64,000 nucleotides of DNA from Chlamydomonas sphaeroides (Eukaryota; Chlorophyta; Chlorophyceae; Chlamydomonadales; Chlamydomonadaceae), in contig BDDC01000001.1 in NCBI GenBank assembly GCA_001662425.1, positions 98,759 to 162,758 on the forward strand, given 5' to 3'. This document shows, one piece after another, positions 20,292 to 33,200 of the stretch. How positions within the stretch are numbered: the first letter of the stretch is position 1; every line of letters begins with the position of its first letter. Below the pieces are notes generated by a model that made no database searches, had not been told where the DNA came from, and saw nothing but the letters and a program-made list of their open reading frames with translations. The translations under genes were made by a program, and so were the position numbers.

Positions 20292-21518
20292 GCAAGCGGG
20301 CTGCATGGATGGTGGTGGAAGGGAGGGCCAGCGGAGGCAGGTGTTGGGTTGGGTCAGCAAAGGCAGCGCCCGCGCATGAGCGGGACGGGGGAGGCGGGTG
20401 GCAGCCTGCCTGGGGAAGCAGGAAGCTGAGTGGCAGCGGCGGCAGAAGGTCAGGTGTGCGGCGGGGGAAGGCCGGCATCGGCGTGCGCGGGACAGGGGGG
20501 AGCGCACCAGACGGGCGTGCAGGGCCGCGGCTTGGGTATTCATGACTGGCGGCTGCGAGTGACAGAAGTCCTGTAGTGCCAATTGCTTGGGTTGCCTGGT
20601 AGCTGTACTGGTGTCGGGCATGCGATACGGCTGCCGTAGCAATTGCGCAGTGTGCCAATGACCGTGCCACTGGTAGCTAGCTAGCGGCGCGTGCGGCCGA
20701 CCTTGCCTGTGGTGCGCGTTCCCGCTTCCACATCGTGACGGGCATGCAGATTGCGATGTCACACGGTGTGGGGCCTCACGCCTAGCTAGCCGCGTGGTGG
20801 CGGGACACGCGGGGCAGAGGGATGGGCCCGTGCGCCGAGCAGGGGCGTTGCCTGGGGCCATTGGCCCGCCTGCTTGGGAATGCTGGCATACGTCTAGAAA
20901 GTCGTGGGTTAGAACTGTGGTGTTGGTATCACTATTGGGCCTTGTCGTCGGGACTTGGCCACCTGGGCACCGATACGTAGGTACGTCCTAGCTCTTGATC
21001 TGTCACTTTCTAGCCAGTTAGCGGCGTCGGCCTCTTGCCTCTACACTTTCTGCCTGTCGTTTACTGGTCGTGTGCGAGCGCCTGGCTGGCTGCGCGGGAC
21101 AGGGGAGATCCCTGGTGCCCGGTATTCTACATGTTTTGTACATCTGCTTAGTCTTTGTTGGAGGGGGGGCATCACAACACGTGAGGCGGTGGGCACGTTG
21201 CATGCAGGTCAGGGGAGACCCTTGAGGCAGGTGAAGGCGACGCATCAATTTATGCACCGCTTTTCCCAAGTGGCGCATGTAACTACTCCATCAGGTTCGT
21301 CTAAAAGCAGCTCGGGTATGGGATTTAGCGATCTACGTCAAGAGCCGAGGCCAGGCGGAGTGGCGTGGCGGGATGGGCCAGGGTACGTGCTGCCGGAGCT
21401 GTCAATGCAACAGCTGGTCGCTCCTCACGGCGATGCATAACAACAAGCTTGCTATCATCCACAAAAGGCCTGTCACACGCTACAGCAAACGGTGGCGAGC
21501 TGTCGCTTTTCGCAAGCC
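20292..21518. other. Kinase 3' flank; no gene seen
   Basis: About 1.2 kb with no supported gene. TGTAA at 21278-21282 is a possible poly(A) signal. The right end flanks the next family X copy. Confidence 0.45.
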
Positions 21519-22271
21519 ATGATACCAGCAACACGAGCCGCCGACTCTCAAGCTTTGCGACATAGATGGAGTCGTTCTTCATGCGCTGTGCTACGGCGCT
21601 GGCCGCACCAACCCGCGTTGCTGTCCAACGGCGCCCCCGACGCCCCCAGAGCAGCACAACCGGCCCCCGCAACAGCCCCGCACAATGATGACGCAGCAGC
21701 AGAGCTGCGCCGCTTATCTGCTCTGACAGAGCGACTGCTGGCAGCCCACGAGGAGCAGGCGCGCCAGCTGCGCGACCTGGGCGCTGCCGTGGCATTGGCG
21801 GCATCCCACGCGCAGGACAACCAGGCGTCGCTGCGCTCGCTGCAAGCGCTCTCGGAGCAGCTGCTGGCGGTCCAGGCATCACAGTCGCACCTGATCAATG
21901 AAGCCCTCGCGCCGCAGCGCAAGCAGGCGGCCCTGCTGCGCGCCGCGCGCCAGCTCAACGAGCAGGCCGCGGCCACCTCCAGCGTCACGGACGACCCCAC
22001 GAGCCCGACCTGCGGCGGGCCGAGGCGACCGCCGTACACGCATCACGACAAGTACGGCACCGGTGGCGTGGACGGCAGTGGCCTGGTACGGGAGATTGTC
22101 AGCAATGCGCAGCAAGGCCGCGCCACTTGGCTGCCGGGCGATGCGTACGGCAGCTGCGGTAGCCGGGCGGGCTTCCACGCCGAGCTGCGGTCCTACCTGC
22201 TGCAGCTGACGGGGCTGGAGGCCAGCGTGGAGCACGTCAAGGCCAGCGGGCGGTTCCGGATCCTGCTGTGA
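21519..22271 (+). CDS. Family X copy 2: presequence + coiled coil + LPGD/LTG domain
   Basis: Single exon, 250 residues, the most intact copy with the LPxD motif. I chose the ATG at 21519. The N-terminus (MIPATRAADSQALRHRWSRS and following) is Arg-rich with no acidic run, resembling a mitochondrial or plastid presequence. Residues about 60-145 form long amphipathic helices (ELRRLSALTERLLAAHEEQ; SLQALSEQLLAVQASQSHL). The C-terminal domain begins near DGSGLVREIVSN, then TWLPGDAY, GFHAELRSYLLQLTGLEASV, and ends FRILL. No known family is recognised. It is followed within 510 bp by another copy in the same direction, so this is a local tandem cluster. Confidence 0.75.
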   Translation: MIPATRAADSQALRHRWSRSSCAVLRRWPHQPALLSNGAPDAPRAAQPAPATAPHNDDAAAELRRLSALTERLLAAHEEQARQLRDLGAAVALAASHAQDNQASLRSLQALSEQLLAVQASQSHLINEALAPQRKQAALLRAARQLNEQAAATSSVTDDPTSPTCGGPRRPPYTHHDKYGTGGVDGSGLVREIVSNAQQGRATWLPGDAYGSCGSRAGFHAELRSYLLQLTGLEASVEHVKASGRFRILL

Positions 22272-22777
22272 GAAGGGAGGTTTTAGCTTCTGCTGTGAGG
22301 ATTACGATGTGGCTGGATGCGGCTGGGCCAGGGGAGGGGGATCATGGCCAGGGGTCGGGGTGAGGGCCACACGACCACCGTGCCGAAGCAAGTGAAGAGC
22401 GATGGGCGTGATACACCGGCAGAGCAGCAATACCTCAACCTCGGACTGCTTTTCGAGGTATCTCTGGGGGCGTTGACCGCAACGTAGCTGGCCACACGCT
22501 GTCGGGCGCATGCCGCACACTGGTCGGTTTTTTGTGTGGCGGCGGCAGGGCAAACGCGAGCAGTAGCATCAAGCTGCTAGAGCCGGAATTCCACTGGCGA
22601 ACGCGTGTCACGTCGTGTCACACCAGCGGAATGACATGGCATGCCCCGGCATGTCGTACAGGCAAACGCGATCATACCTCCGCATGGGTTTCCTCTTGTT
22701 TGCCATAGTAAGCTTGGACGGTGAAGCCCCTAAACGCCACACACATTCCACAACTATGCACTCGAGTCGCTGCAGCC
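22272..22777. other. Spacer between family X copies 2 and 3
   Basis: 506 bp with no gene seen. It must hold the 3' end of copy 2 and the promoter of copy 3. Confidence 0.45.
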
Positions 22778-23425
22778 ATGCTGACCATGCGAGCTGTCGT
22801 GTCTGGGCTCGGTCGCGTTACGTCCGCCTTTACCTCGGTGCAGCCGCTTATTCAGCATGCTAGCTCAATGAGCCCTGGCGATGCGATGTCAGAGCTCCGC
22901 AAGGCCGCGAGGCACATCTTCGAGGCAAAGCAGGCATCGCTCAGCGAGTCGAGGAGCGCTGAGGCCGCCGAGGATGCGGCCTTGCAGCTACGCACGCTAA
23001 CCTCGCACATGGAGCGCCTCGTGTCGGCGGTCGAGGCGCAGACGGCGCAGCAGCGCAAGGCGCACACGGCGCAGATGGACAAGATGGCGGAGCTGAAGGA
23101 CACGCTCAGCAGCATGGCTCGCACGGCGGCTCTGCAGCGCGCTCTTTCCATGATAGAAGCGCAGGAGGCCTTCAACAATGTTGTGTTCAACAAGGAGCTT
23201 GGCGATGACATCTGCGACACGCTCGCGCTGGACATCTTGCACGCCGGCCTGTGTGGAGACGACTTCACCACCTCCTCCTTCCTGACGCTCAGCCAGCTCG
23301 AGACCGAGGACGGGAAGGAGCGGCTCAACCAGATCATGCACGACCTGCACAACACCACGGCCATGGAGCCCAGCATGGTGCGGACCGTGGAGGACGACAT
23401 CGTCACGTACACCTTCAAGATCTGA
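22778..23425 (+). CDS. Family X copy 3: presequence + coiled coil + diverged C-terminal domain
   Basis: Single exon, 215 residues, starting at ATG 22778 (a second ATG at 22787 is possible). The N-terminus (MLTMRAVVSGLGRVTSAFTS) looks like a mitochondrial presequence. A long helical region follows (LRTLTSHMERLVSAVEAQTA; DKMAELKDTLSSMARTAALQ). The C-terminus (RLNQIMHDLHNTTAMEPSMV ... VTYTFKI) has the layout of the LTG domain in copies 1, 2 and 5 but lacks the LPDD motif and is more acidic. TGTAA at 23735-23739 is a plausible poly(A) signal. Function unknown; family assignment rests on architecture and helix similarity. Confidence 0.7.
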   Translation: MLTMRAVVSGLGRVTSAFTSVQPLIQHASSMSPGDAMSELRKAARHIFEAKQASLSESRSAEAAEDAALQLRTLTSHMERLVSAVEAQTAQQRKAHTAQMDKMAELKDTLSSMARTAALQRALSMIEAQEAFNNVVFNKELGDDICDTLALDILHAGLCGDDFTTSSFLTLSQLETEDGKERLNQIMHDLHNTTAMEPSMVRTVEDDIVTYTFKI

Positions 23426-24741
23426 TGTATGCTGGCTGACGGGGGAACCAAGGCATTGGCTGGTATCATCGGGAGACTCCGCTGGGTAGCATGTTGCGGT
23501 GGCCGTTGGGGAGGGTTGGGGGTTCGGACGGGGGCCGCTACCGTGTATGGGCTGCTGCGCATGCCGGTAGGGGGCCCCTGTTGCAGGGGGCGGCACATGG
23601 GGCGCGCAGGAGACCTCTTGCGGTTGCCTGGGCCGTGCCGGAGGACGGGAACTTGCGGCGTCAATGGCTGCCAATAACGTCATGTGAAGTAAGCTGCTGA
23701 CGTGCTGGACGAAGAGGCAGGGCTGCTGTTTACTTGTAAGGAAGCAGGGCGAGCCTCCTGTCCCCGAGTTTCTGTCACCGGTAGATGAAATGCATCAGTC
23801 CTGCAGGCCGGCCGTACCCCAGTCAGCATTGTGAGGGGGCGCATCGCGGGCAAGCGCAACTCAGGCCACCGAGGGTGAGGTTTCCGCGTACATGCGCGGG
23901 CTCCGTGCATGTATGCTTCACGCGGGAGGGGTGCCAGGGATTCGACCCCCCGCTTGCGTCCCACCGCCCAGGCTACCACCATCCGTGGCCATCCACGGAC
24001 GCTTTTTGATGGCAACGGCCATAACGCAATAACACGGCCACACGCGAGTTGGGTCGTGTCACGGATTCTCGCCACTCGTGCTCCTGGTTTAGTTCAGCCA
24101 TATGGCATCCTCTGACCCCCACCACATCCTGGGGCCGTGGGCGGATCCCCTACCCTCTCTTGCCCTACCCTGGCTCCCAAGAGGATCTTCGTTGGCCTGT
24201 AAGCACGGCCCCTGCGGCCTTGCGGCCCTACGATGGCAAAAAGCGTCTTGTCCGAGGCACAAGGTATGTCAGGACGAATGCGCGGCGCTGCAGGGTTAGG
24301 GCCCACGTTGCGTCCCATGGGTCACTCAAGGACGGCCAAGGAGCAAGGACGGCCGAAGAGACCCGCTCGGGAGCTGCTGGGCCGGGTGCCGGGCGCATAC
24401 ACTGGCAGCCGTCGCTTGGCCGTCGCAGGGCGTGACGCAGGCGCACGGCCGGCGGCGGGTGTCGAGGCACGGTCACAGCCCGCTACCACGGCTACTGGAC
24501 GCCCTACAACGCGGAGCGCGACTACGCGGCCATCGGTGATGAGGCGCGGTAGGGGACCTGGGTTTAGGGCACGCGGGGGTGGCGGGAGAGCGAGGAGCGT
24601 CGGTGCCTCACGTGCCGCCCATGCGTTCCCGATACATACAGCCCATCAAACTGCTCACGGACTCGCTCGCTTGACCTCATGCGACGACCCTTTGCAAACC
24701 GCACTCAACACATACTACGGTAGCTATGGAGCAGCAGCTGG
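23426..24741. other. Spacer between family X copies 3 and 4
   Basis: About 1.3 kb with only overlapping short frames and no supported gene or RNA. Confidence 0.4.
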
Positions 24742-25303
24742 ATGGCCGAGGCCACGCAGCAGCTCATTGTGGCCGCGCGGCAGCAGACCGCGACCAGCGC
24801 GTCGCGGACCGCCGCGGCGTCCGAAGAGACCGCCGCGCAGCTGCGCTCGCTGACCGCCCTGACGGAGCGGCTGCTAGCGGCGCAGGATGTGGCGGCGGCG
24901 CAGCACCAGCAGCTGAGGGCGCTGCTGAGTGGCATGGCCTGCACCTGCCCGCACGCAGGCGCTGCACCGCGGGCTGCGGCGTTCGTGGAAGGGCGAGCGC
25001 ACAGCAGCAGCAGCCGCAGCAGCAGCAGCAGCCTCAGCAGCCTCAGTGGCGTCGGCCCTGGCCAAGACTACTCTCGCTTGCTTAAAAGCATTCATCCTGG
25101 CCTCTTTCAGGCCTCTTCACTGCCACCTAACCGCTATGTCCCCATACCTCGCTCACGTGTCCCAGCCGCCGTTGCGAGGGTCGTTGTGGCGTGCGCGAGC
25201 GGACTGCTAGGAAAGGTGCGCCATGGCTGCTGGGGGTTGGCACAACGCCATGTCTTCTGGGTCACCACTCCGCCCTCCACACAGCAGCACCTGGGACGCG
25301 CAG

Positions 25304-25357
<54 letters not shown>
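24742..25357 (+). CDS. Family X copy 4, N-terminal part, cut by assembly gap
   Basis: The frame from ATG 24742 encodes helices very similar to copy 2: QLRSLTALTERLLAAQDVAA here against ELRRLSALTERLLAAHEEQ there. It continues through a Ser-rich stretch and runs into a pure C tract and the N gap. The C-terminal domain is not visible in this frame before the gap. The domain seen at about 26080-26220 could belong to this gene or to a separate copy. Unlike copies 1-3 it has no clear basic presequence at this start, so an upstream exon may exist. Confidence 0.5.
25304..25357. repeat. Poly-C homopolymer next to a gap
   Basis: About 54 consecutive C residues lead directly into an N run. This is probably the reason assembly stopped here; the length is not reliable. 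Confidence 0.9.
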
Positions 25358-25692
25358 NNNNNNNNNNNNNNNNNNNNNNNNNNNNNNNNNNNNNNNNNNN
25401 NNNNNNNNNNNNNNNNNNNNNNNNNNNNNNNNNNNNNNNNNNNNNNNNNNNNNNNNNNNNNNNNNNNNNNNNNNNNNNNNNNNNNNNNNNNNNNNNNNNN
25501 NNNNNNNNNNNNNNNNNNNNNNNNNNNNNNNNNNNNNNNNNNNNNNNNNNNNNNNNNNNNNNNNNNNNNNNNNNNNNNNNNNNNNNNNNNNNNNNNNNNN
25601 NNNNNNNNNNNNNNNNNNNNNNNNNNNNNNNNNNNNNNNNNNNNNNNNNNNNNNNNNNNNNNNNNNNNNNNNNNNNNNNNNNNNNNNNNNNN
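25358..25692. other. Assembly gap (N run)
   Basis: 335 undetermined bases. Confidence 0.99.
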
Positions 25693-25978
25693 CGGCCGCC
25701 CCGGCACCCGCACACCTCCTGCGGCCAGGCATGCGCCCCCACTGCTGCCGCGAGTGCACGTGCAGCAGCTGGGCAGAGCAGACGTGGGCGTGTAGCCCTT
25801 ACTTCCGCTGCGTTGGGGCCAAAGTTATCGGCATCGCACCTGCTCACGGGTCTTCACGGGTCCTCATCAGCTCCCCGCGGGCCCAACCGCCCGACGACAG
25901 ACTTCGCTCAGGCACGCAGCACCCCCACGCGCCCCCACATACAGCACTACGCACCGCACCGCACAGCCTGCGCCCAGC

Positions 25979-26310
25979 ATGAGCGACGCCGCCGCCGTCC
26001 AGGCCGCCCTGAGCATCGTGTCGCAGCTCCTGGCGAACTGCCCCGGCACTCTCTGCGGGCGGCGCTGCAGAACGCCCTGCGCAGGCAGCCCACCGCTGCG
26101 CCCTGCAGCGTGGAATTCGCAGAGGTCCTGCACTCGGAGCTGTCCGGCCTCACTGGGCTGAGCATGGCAATCGACACGCAGGGCGGCCGGCCGGTGCTCA
26201 GGTGCGCCTGGGACGGGCGACGTCTCGGCGCTGCTGGGCCTGTCGCTGCCGGCGCACCTTGGCACGCACCTACCCGCCGCCACGCCGGCCCGCCCACAGG
26301 TTCACCTGAG
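25979..26310 (+). pseudogene. Family X copy 4b: LTG domain with frame switch
   Basis: A frame from ATG 25979 begins MSDAAAVQAALSIVSQLLAN. The matching continuation (RHSLRAALQNALRRQPTAAP, then EFAEVLHSELSGLTGLSMAI ... RPVLRCAW) is in a different frame, so one indel separates them. The C-terminal part aligns with the AFHAQL..GLTG core of copies 1, 2 and 5. This is either the 3' part of copy 4, if the gap hides an intron, or a separate decayed copy. Confidence 0.5.
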
Positions 26311-26588
26311 CATCGTTCGCCGCCCCAGCACCGGACGGACATACAGCCACAGTGCGGTGCAGTCGCTGTGCTGTCGAAGGCTGGCGTAGGAGTCGGCTGC
26401 AGCTGGGAGTCGTCTGTTGTGTTGTGTACGGCTCAAGGAGCATGAGGTGGTGCTGCGGGCGGCTGTCTCGTCGCTGCCCAAGCCGCTGCAACCAACCCTG
26501 TAGCGCGCGGGCATGCAGACACCGCCGTCTGTTGCACCCAATGCATACCCAATGCTGGCCACTGACCCGTAGCAGCCGGACGCAGCCG

Positions 26589-27180
26589 CTACGCCAGGCC
26601 GCACAGCGCCAGCACCCTCCTCGCCCGCTCCAGCAGCTCCAGGTCGCCCCCACACGTCTGGCTCACCACCGCCGCAGCCTCGGCCCGCGGCAGCCCGCAG
26701 CGCGCCTCCGCCCAGCCCAGCAGCTGCGCCACGGCCTCGGGCGGCGCCGAGCGCACCAGGCCGCCCAGCATCGCCGCAGCAGGCGGCGCGCCACCGCCAC
26801 TGGCGCCAGGCCCACCCTGGGACTGTGGGCCCCCGGGGCCCTCGCTGTCCCCAGAAGTGCCTGCTTCTGCGCTGCCGGTTGGCGGCTGGGGGCGGTTGCC
26901 GCCGCCCTCGCGCTTCCAAGCCCGAGCCAGCGCCGGCCAGCGGTCCCGCCGCAGCAGGCAGGACGCCAGCTGGTGCAGGGCCACGTCGGCAGCCACCGAG
27001 GAACACGCCGCGCCCGAGGCCACGGCACCCGCCGCCGCCGCACCAGCCGCTGCCTCACCACCGGAGCCGCTGGGGGCAGCATCCAGGGACGCCAAGGAGC
27101 GCTCCAGGTCGCCCTCTATCAGCGAGCGCTGCAGCGCCGCCAGGAAGGCCGGGTCGGGGTCGGGCTCCTGCGCAGAGCTG

Positions 27181-27213
<33 letters not shown>

Positions 27214-30200
27214 CCGGGGCTGGGCCCCAGGAACAGCGCCGGCGGGCCCAGGCAGCGGCGCAGCGGCGGCAGCAGGTGCAGCGATCGCTCCGCAGCCATG
27301 CCATTCCACAGCTGCGAGCCGGACACACCAAACATACAGTGGCGGCAGTAGGCAGGAGTTCCGTCAGTCCAGGGCACGGCCGGACTGAGTTCTGGCAATG
27401 CCGGCGCAGCGCCATCACCCCGAGCAGCCCCAGCCGCTCAACGCCCCTCCGCAGCACCGTGCTCAGGAGTCGCACCTGCAGCCGCACCGCCGGGTTGGCC
27501 CCCGCAGCCAGCGCCAGCGCCAGGTGCGCCGCCAGCAGCGGGTCTCCGAAGCAGCCCGCCGCCAGCGCCTCCAGCAGCTTCTCCGCCAGCGCCGGAGGCA
27601 GCCACTCGGGGCCGGGCGGGCCAGGCGGCAGCGGCTGCGGCGGGCAGCGCGGCACGGCGACGGTAGCTGTCAGGGCAGGGCCCGCAGGCGGAGGATGGCC
27701 GAACGAAAGCCACAAGCAGGGCGGCAACGTGCGCAGTGCCGCACCTGGCCTCCGCTATCACCACCGCATACGTAGCGATGGGACAGGCCCGCCAGCGCCC
27801 AGCGCACGAGGGGGTCGCGCCAGGTGTCGTCGCTGCCCTCCTCGCGGGCGGCCTGCGAGGACACCGGGGTGGGCGGCAAGCGGGCCTCTGGCATCAGCAG
27901 GCTTCCTGACAAGGGCCGCTGGCCACCGCCCCTGCCCCTGATGTCCCCAACGGGAAGGGTCTGCGCTGCTAGTCTTGCTGGCCAACTCCCTGAATTGTCT
28001 GTTACCTGAGGCAGCATCTCCGACGCCCTGAACAGATAGGCCGCCTGCAGCGCCGCCTGTGCCTTGAGCCCCGGCCCCAGCCACCGCAGCGCCCAGCCGC
28101 CGCCAGAGCGGCCGCCAAGGCCGCCATCGGCACCGGCGGCGCTAGCGGCGCCCGTGCTGCCGCCGCTCCCACCGCACAGGGACTCCATGCCCAGGCACAG
28201 CATCAGCGCACACCCCACGGGGTGCAGCGGAGCCGCATGGCCCCCGTCCTGAGCCCGGCGCCGCTGCTGCTGCTGCTGCTGCCGCTGCTGCTGCTGCGTG
28301 GCGGCCCTCTGCGGCAGCCGGTGCGCCTCCAGCATCGGCCACTGCGCCGGAGCCGGCAGCCGCGAGCCCGACGGCGCCGCCATCGACGGCGCCGCCAGCG
28401 CCAGCGCATCGGGCGCCGGCAGGGCCGGCGCTGCCGCCGCCGCGCCAGGTGCGCCACGGCCGAGCCGGTTCTGCGCAATGAGCGACAACCAAGAGGCTGC
28501 ATAGGACTCGAACAGCGCCTCCGCCGCCGCCGCCGCTTCGGGCGGCGAGGCCGGCGGCGGAAACGGCGCCGCCGCCAGCTCGGCGGCGGCGGTTGCCAGC
28601 GGTTGCGCGTGCGGCACGCCGGCGGCCGCCGCCGCCAGGCGAGGGCTGCCGGCCGCCAGCGCAGCAGCAGCAGCGTGCGCCGCCTCCAGCGGTCGCCGAA
28701 GCAGCGGCGCGCGGAGCGCCAGCCGCAGCGCCGACAGGCACAGCCCCTCGGCGCCAGGCGGCGCCGTCGATAGCGCCGCCAGGCATCCGCCTAGCAGCGC
28801 CAGCCGCACTTCCTCGACGTCGCCGCCGCCGCCTTCGCCGCCGCCAGCCTCACCTGACAGGTAGCGGGCCGGCAGCATGCAGCCAGCCAGCAGCAGCAGG
28901 CGGGACACATGCAGCAGGCGCTGCAGAGAGGCCACGTGCCAGGGGCACAGCACGCGCCCCACCGCCGCCGGCAGCCCGGCGGCGGCCTGGCAGGCGGGCG
29001 GCGACGCCGCCAGCACCACCGCGGCCGCCAGCGGCGCGGCGGGCGAGTCGGCGGCTGGTGCCGGGGTGACGGCGGCAGCGGGAGGGTGGGCCCCGCCGTT
29101 GGCGGTCGGGGCTGCGGTCGTGGTGGGGGTGGGCGGAGGCGGGCTGGGGCTGCGGTGGACGGCGGCGGATAGCTGCAGCGTGGCGTGGAGCAGCGCTGCG
29201 GCGGACGCCTGCGCAGGCAGAGGGCATAGCATACGGCACATCAGGTATTGCGGTGCCGTACATCAGAGCCCTACGCACTGGCCCCCAAGACACCGGCCGT
29301 AAGTAAGCAAGCCCTTGGCCTTGCCCCAACATCCATTGCAAGCCGCACCTGCAGGCAGCCGTCGGCCAGGGCCCCCAGCCGCAACCCCTCCGGCGGCGGC
29401 GGCGCCGCCGCGTCCTGCCCCGACGGGCCGCCGCCAGCTACCACCGCCAGCGCCCAGCTCGACAGCGCCGCGCCCAGCCGCTGGCTGCCAGCTGCCGCAG
29501 TGCCGCCGGCCTCCAATGGCGGCGCCGTCAGCAGTGCTACCGCCAGCGCGTCCGTCGGCGTAGCGGCGGCGCTTCCGCAGCCAGCGCCACCGCCGGCGTC
29601 GCTACCCGCCGGCGCCGCCAGGACGCCTTCTAGAAGCCCCGAGCTGCGGAGTGCGGTGCGGACCTCGCCGAACACCTGCTGCGACGGCGCCACTGTCGCC
29701 CAGTACGCCGCCAGAAAGGCCGCCGCCGCCGCCGCCGCGGCCACGTACGCCGCCGCCGGCGGCACCAGCACCGCCGGGTGGCAGCCGAGCAGCGCTCGCA
29801 GCAGGCCGCCGCTGGGCGCGGCGGCGGCGCCGCCGCCAGGCAGCAGCGGCACCGCCAGGTTGCAGCGGGTCACGACGGCGGCGGCGACGGCGCGCAGCGC
29901 CGCCGGCCGCAGCCACACCAGCGCCTCCGCCGCCAGCGCGGCGGCGGCGCCGGGGTCCAGCATGGCCCGGCCGACAGTGGCATCGCCGCCGGCGACGGCG
30001 ACGGCGTGCCGCACCAGCGCCGCCAGCAGCAGATGGGCCTCTGCCGCCGTCAGCTGCTGGACGGCCTCGGCCGCCGGCGCCGCCGGCGCTGGCGCCGCCG
30101 CCAGCGGCGGCGCCAGGAGGTGGACGACGCTGGCGAAGACGTGGTCTAGCGGCATCAGGGAAATGCCCTGGTGGGCACACGCCCGCCAGCAGCGGAGGGC

Positions 30201-33200
30201 CTCGAGGCGCAGCAGCGCGAGGCCTAGCGGCGGCGCCGATGCGCCGCCGCCGCCGCCGCCAGGGGTGCCGGTGGCCGACGGCGACGCCAGGAGGATGTAG
30301 GCCTGGACGTGCGTCAGCAGCCCTGGGGCCAAGCAGGAACGCAGCGCGGTTGCGAACAGTGGTGCGGCGTTGCGACGACTGCGGCTGTGGATGTGCTACC
30401 TGGACGGACGCGTACTGGGGCGTTGCTGCGCTGACGCTGTGGGCATGCAACAGTGTAGGTTGAGCGCTAACGAGCCCGGCACTGCTCACCGGCGGAATGC
30501 ACGAGCTGCGCCGCGACGGCTGATGCGCAGCACAGCCGCCGCGCCAGCGCCAGCGCCGCCACCTGCACCGCGAGAGGTCCCACGCCGGCGGCGGCGGCGG
30601 CGGCGCCCGCTGCTGCCGCAGCATCCGCGCCGTCAGCTGACGGCGGCGCCATGGCGGCGAGCGCCGCCGCCGGGTCCAGTAGTGCCGCCACCGCCGCCAG
30701 CAGCCCCGGCTCGCGGGCCACCGCCAGCGCCGCCTCGGGGCCGGACCGCACCGCCGCCGCCAGCACCGCCAGCAGCGGCAGCAGCGCGCCCGGGGCGAGG
30801 CGAGAGGCCAGCAGGTACCTGAGGGCGTCAGTGCCAGGTGGCAAGGCAGCGTGGAGGGCGAAGCGGTTGTGTGTGCGGCGTCGACCGCCCACACGGGCTA
30901 CCCATGGTCGGCCGCCCCCGCCCTGCCTCACCCTTGCCACATCCCGGCCTGGCCCCGCACCCGCAGCATCCCCTCCCCTCCCTCATCGCCTCTTCGCTCC
31001 CTCTGCAGCAGCCCCTCGGCCCGCGCTGCCTGGGAGCACCGCCCTGCCAGCCCCAAGCCAAGCGGACTCTAGCCCGCCAGCCCCCCATAACCCCGCACCT
31101 GGCCCGCTGCAGCAGCCCCATCTGCAGCGCCCCAGCCACGGGGTCCACCAGCGCCACATCCTCGGGCGGGTCGGGCCCCTCGTCGCCGGGCGCCCCGGAC
31201 GGAGGCAGCCCCGACTGCGGCAGCTGCGGCTGCGCCGGCGGCGCCGCCTCCCAGGGCGCGGCGATGCCGGGGCGGGTGAGGTAGCCGGCGTGCGGCGCGG
31301 GCCAGCCGGTGGTGGTGGCGGTGGCGTCCGCTAGCTCGCCGGCCAGGGCCTCGGACTCGGAGGGGCCCAGCTGCGAGAGGGCCGCGGGAGGGGGTGGGAT
31401 GAGGTGGCGCCACGCACGTGCACGGTTCCGGGTGTGTTCAAGTGTCAAGTGAAACCAAGTTGGGCCACCCACGCGTGCGCATGCAGGCAGCGGCAAGGCG
31501 CAAGGCTCCCCCTCCATGCGGGTTCGGAGTGGCGGCATGCCAGGCCGCCACTCCCGTGCCCGCCCCAGGGCGCAGCTAAGTGAGCGAGGTACGCTCAAGC
31601 GCCGCGCCCCCGGCACGGCCCATGCGGCGCTAGCTAGGCTCACCACGGCCGCCAGCGCCGCCGCCGCCGCCGCCGCCGCCGCGGGGCGGTCGTCGTCCAG
31701 CGCCAGCCGCAGGTGCGACACCAGGCCCAGCTCCGACACGAAGAACTGCCACACCTCCTGCCACGCCACAGAGCCGGGCGGCGCCCTGCGGCAGCGCGCG
31801 TGCAACGTTGAGGCGCAAGCGGCAGCCAGCAACACCAGGGCGCCGGCCTACACCGCAGCTAGCGAGCACGGCCCATGACTGGCCGAGGCGCCTGCGGGGC
31901 TTCAGACACCGCCACGTCTCGCCCGCTGCCTCACTTGTCGTGCAGGTGCTCGGGGATGGCCACCAGCCGCCGGGCCAGCGCGCCAGGCGACCACGCCGCC
32001 GCCGGCCCGCCGCCGCCACCGCCACCGGGAGCCGCCGGCGAGGGCGCCGCCAGCGCCAGCTCCTCGGCCCGCGGCTTGGCCATCGCCGCCAGCTCAGCGA
32101 TGGCGCCCAGCCCCGCGCAGCGCTGCGACGCGACGGCGCTGCGGCACAGCGCCAGCAGCTCGCCCAGCGTGTAACCGGGCGGCGCGGAGCCCTCGTCGCG
32201 CCGCAGCTGGTCTCGCAGCAGCACCTGCGCAGGATTGGCAAGGTCACGGAGATGCGGGGCGTGGGCCACAGGGCGCAGGGCGCAGGGCGCAGGTTTGGCG
32301 CTGGATTGCAGCTGCCCCGGGCCGCGACACCAAGGGCCGCAGGCCGCGGCACGCACCTCCTCCTCCACAAACATCTCGCCGGGCCCCTGCACATCCACCA
32401 CCCCGCAGCCGCCGCCCACGTCAAACCGCAGCCGCGCCACCAGCCGGGGGTCCGCCGGGCTGCCCCTGCTGGCCTCGCCACCGGCAGCTGCTGCCCCTGC
32501 GGAGCCGGCCGTAGTTGCGCCGGCGCTCCGTGCCTCCTGCTGGCGCTGCGCCGGCGCCAGAGCGCCAACGGGCAGGGAGCCGACGGAGCTGCCGGCGGCG
32601 GCGACGGCCGCCGAGACGCCGCCGCCGCCCTCCGTCAGCGCCCGCAGCGCCCCCTCCAGCAGCGCGTTGCCGTCCTCCTGCGTCGCGCAGCTGGCCGGCT
32701 CGCCACCGCCCAGCCCCCGGCCGCCGCCGACCCTGCCCCCCGACGCCGCCGCGGCGGCCAGGGCGGCGGCGCCACGCCCCCCGCCTGCGCCCCTGCCTCC
32801 TCCTCCGCTGCCCGCTGCTCCCGCTCCGCCAGTAGGCGCCGCCGGCTGCCTCGCCGGCTGCTGGCCGCCCTCCTGCGGCGCAGGCGCCTGCTGCTGCTGC
32901 TGCTGCTGCTTGGCCGCTCCCCGGCGGCGCAGGAACTCGAGCACCTGCGGGTTCATGCGCCCCGACAGCTCCTCCACCGCCTCTGCCACCTCGGCCGCAG
33001 ACATGCGAGACACCGCCTCGCTGTTCTGGGCCCCAATCTTGGCCAATTCCTGCCCCTCCGCCTCCCCAGGAACTGCCACGCCAGCAGCCGCAGCTGGGGC
33101 CCCCCCGGCGGCAGGTGCGGCCGAGCGTGCCGCGCCGCGGGCCGGCGGCTGCGGGCCCCGCTCCCCGGCGGTGCTGGGCAGCACGGACCAGTCGGTGAGA

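Noticed and set aside
24742..26445. A 567-residue frame crossing the poly-C tract and the N gap
   Set aside because: Undetermined bases are read through; only the first part up to the gap has family similarity.
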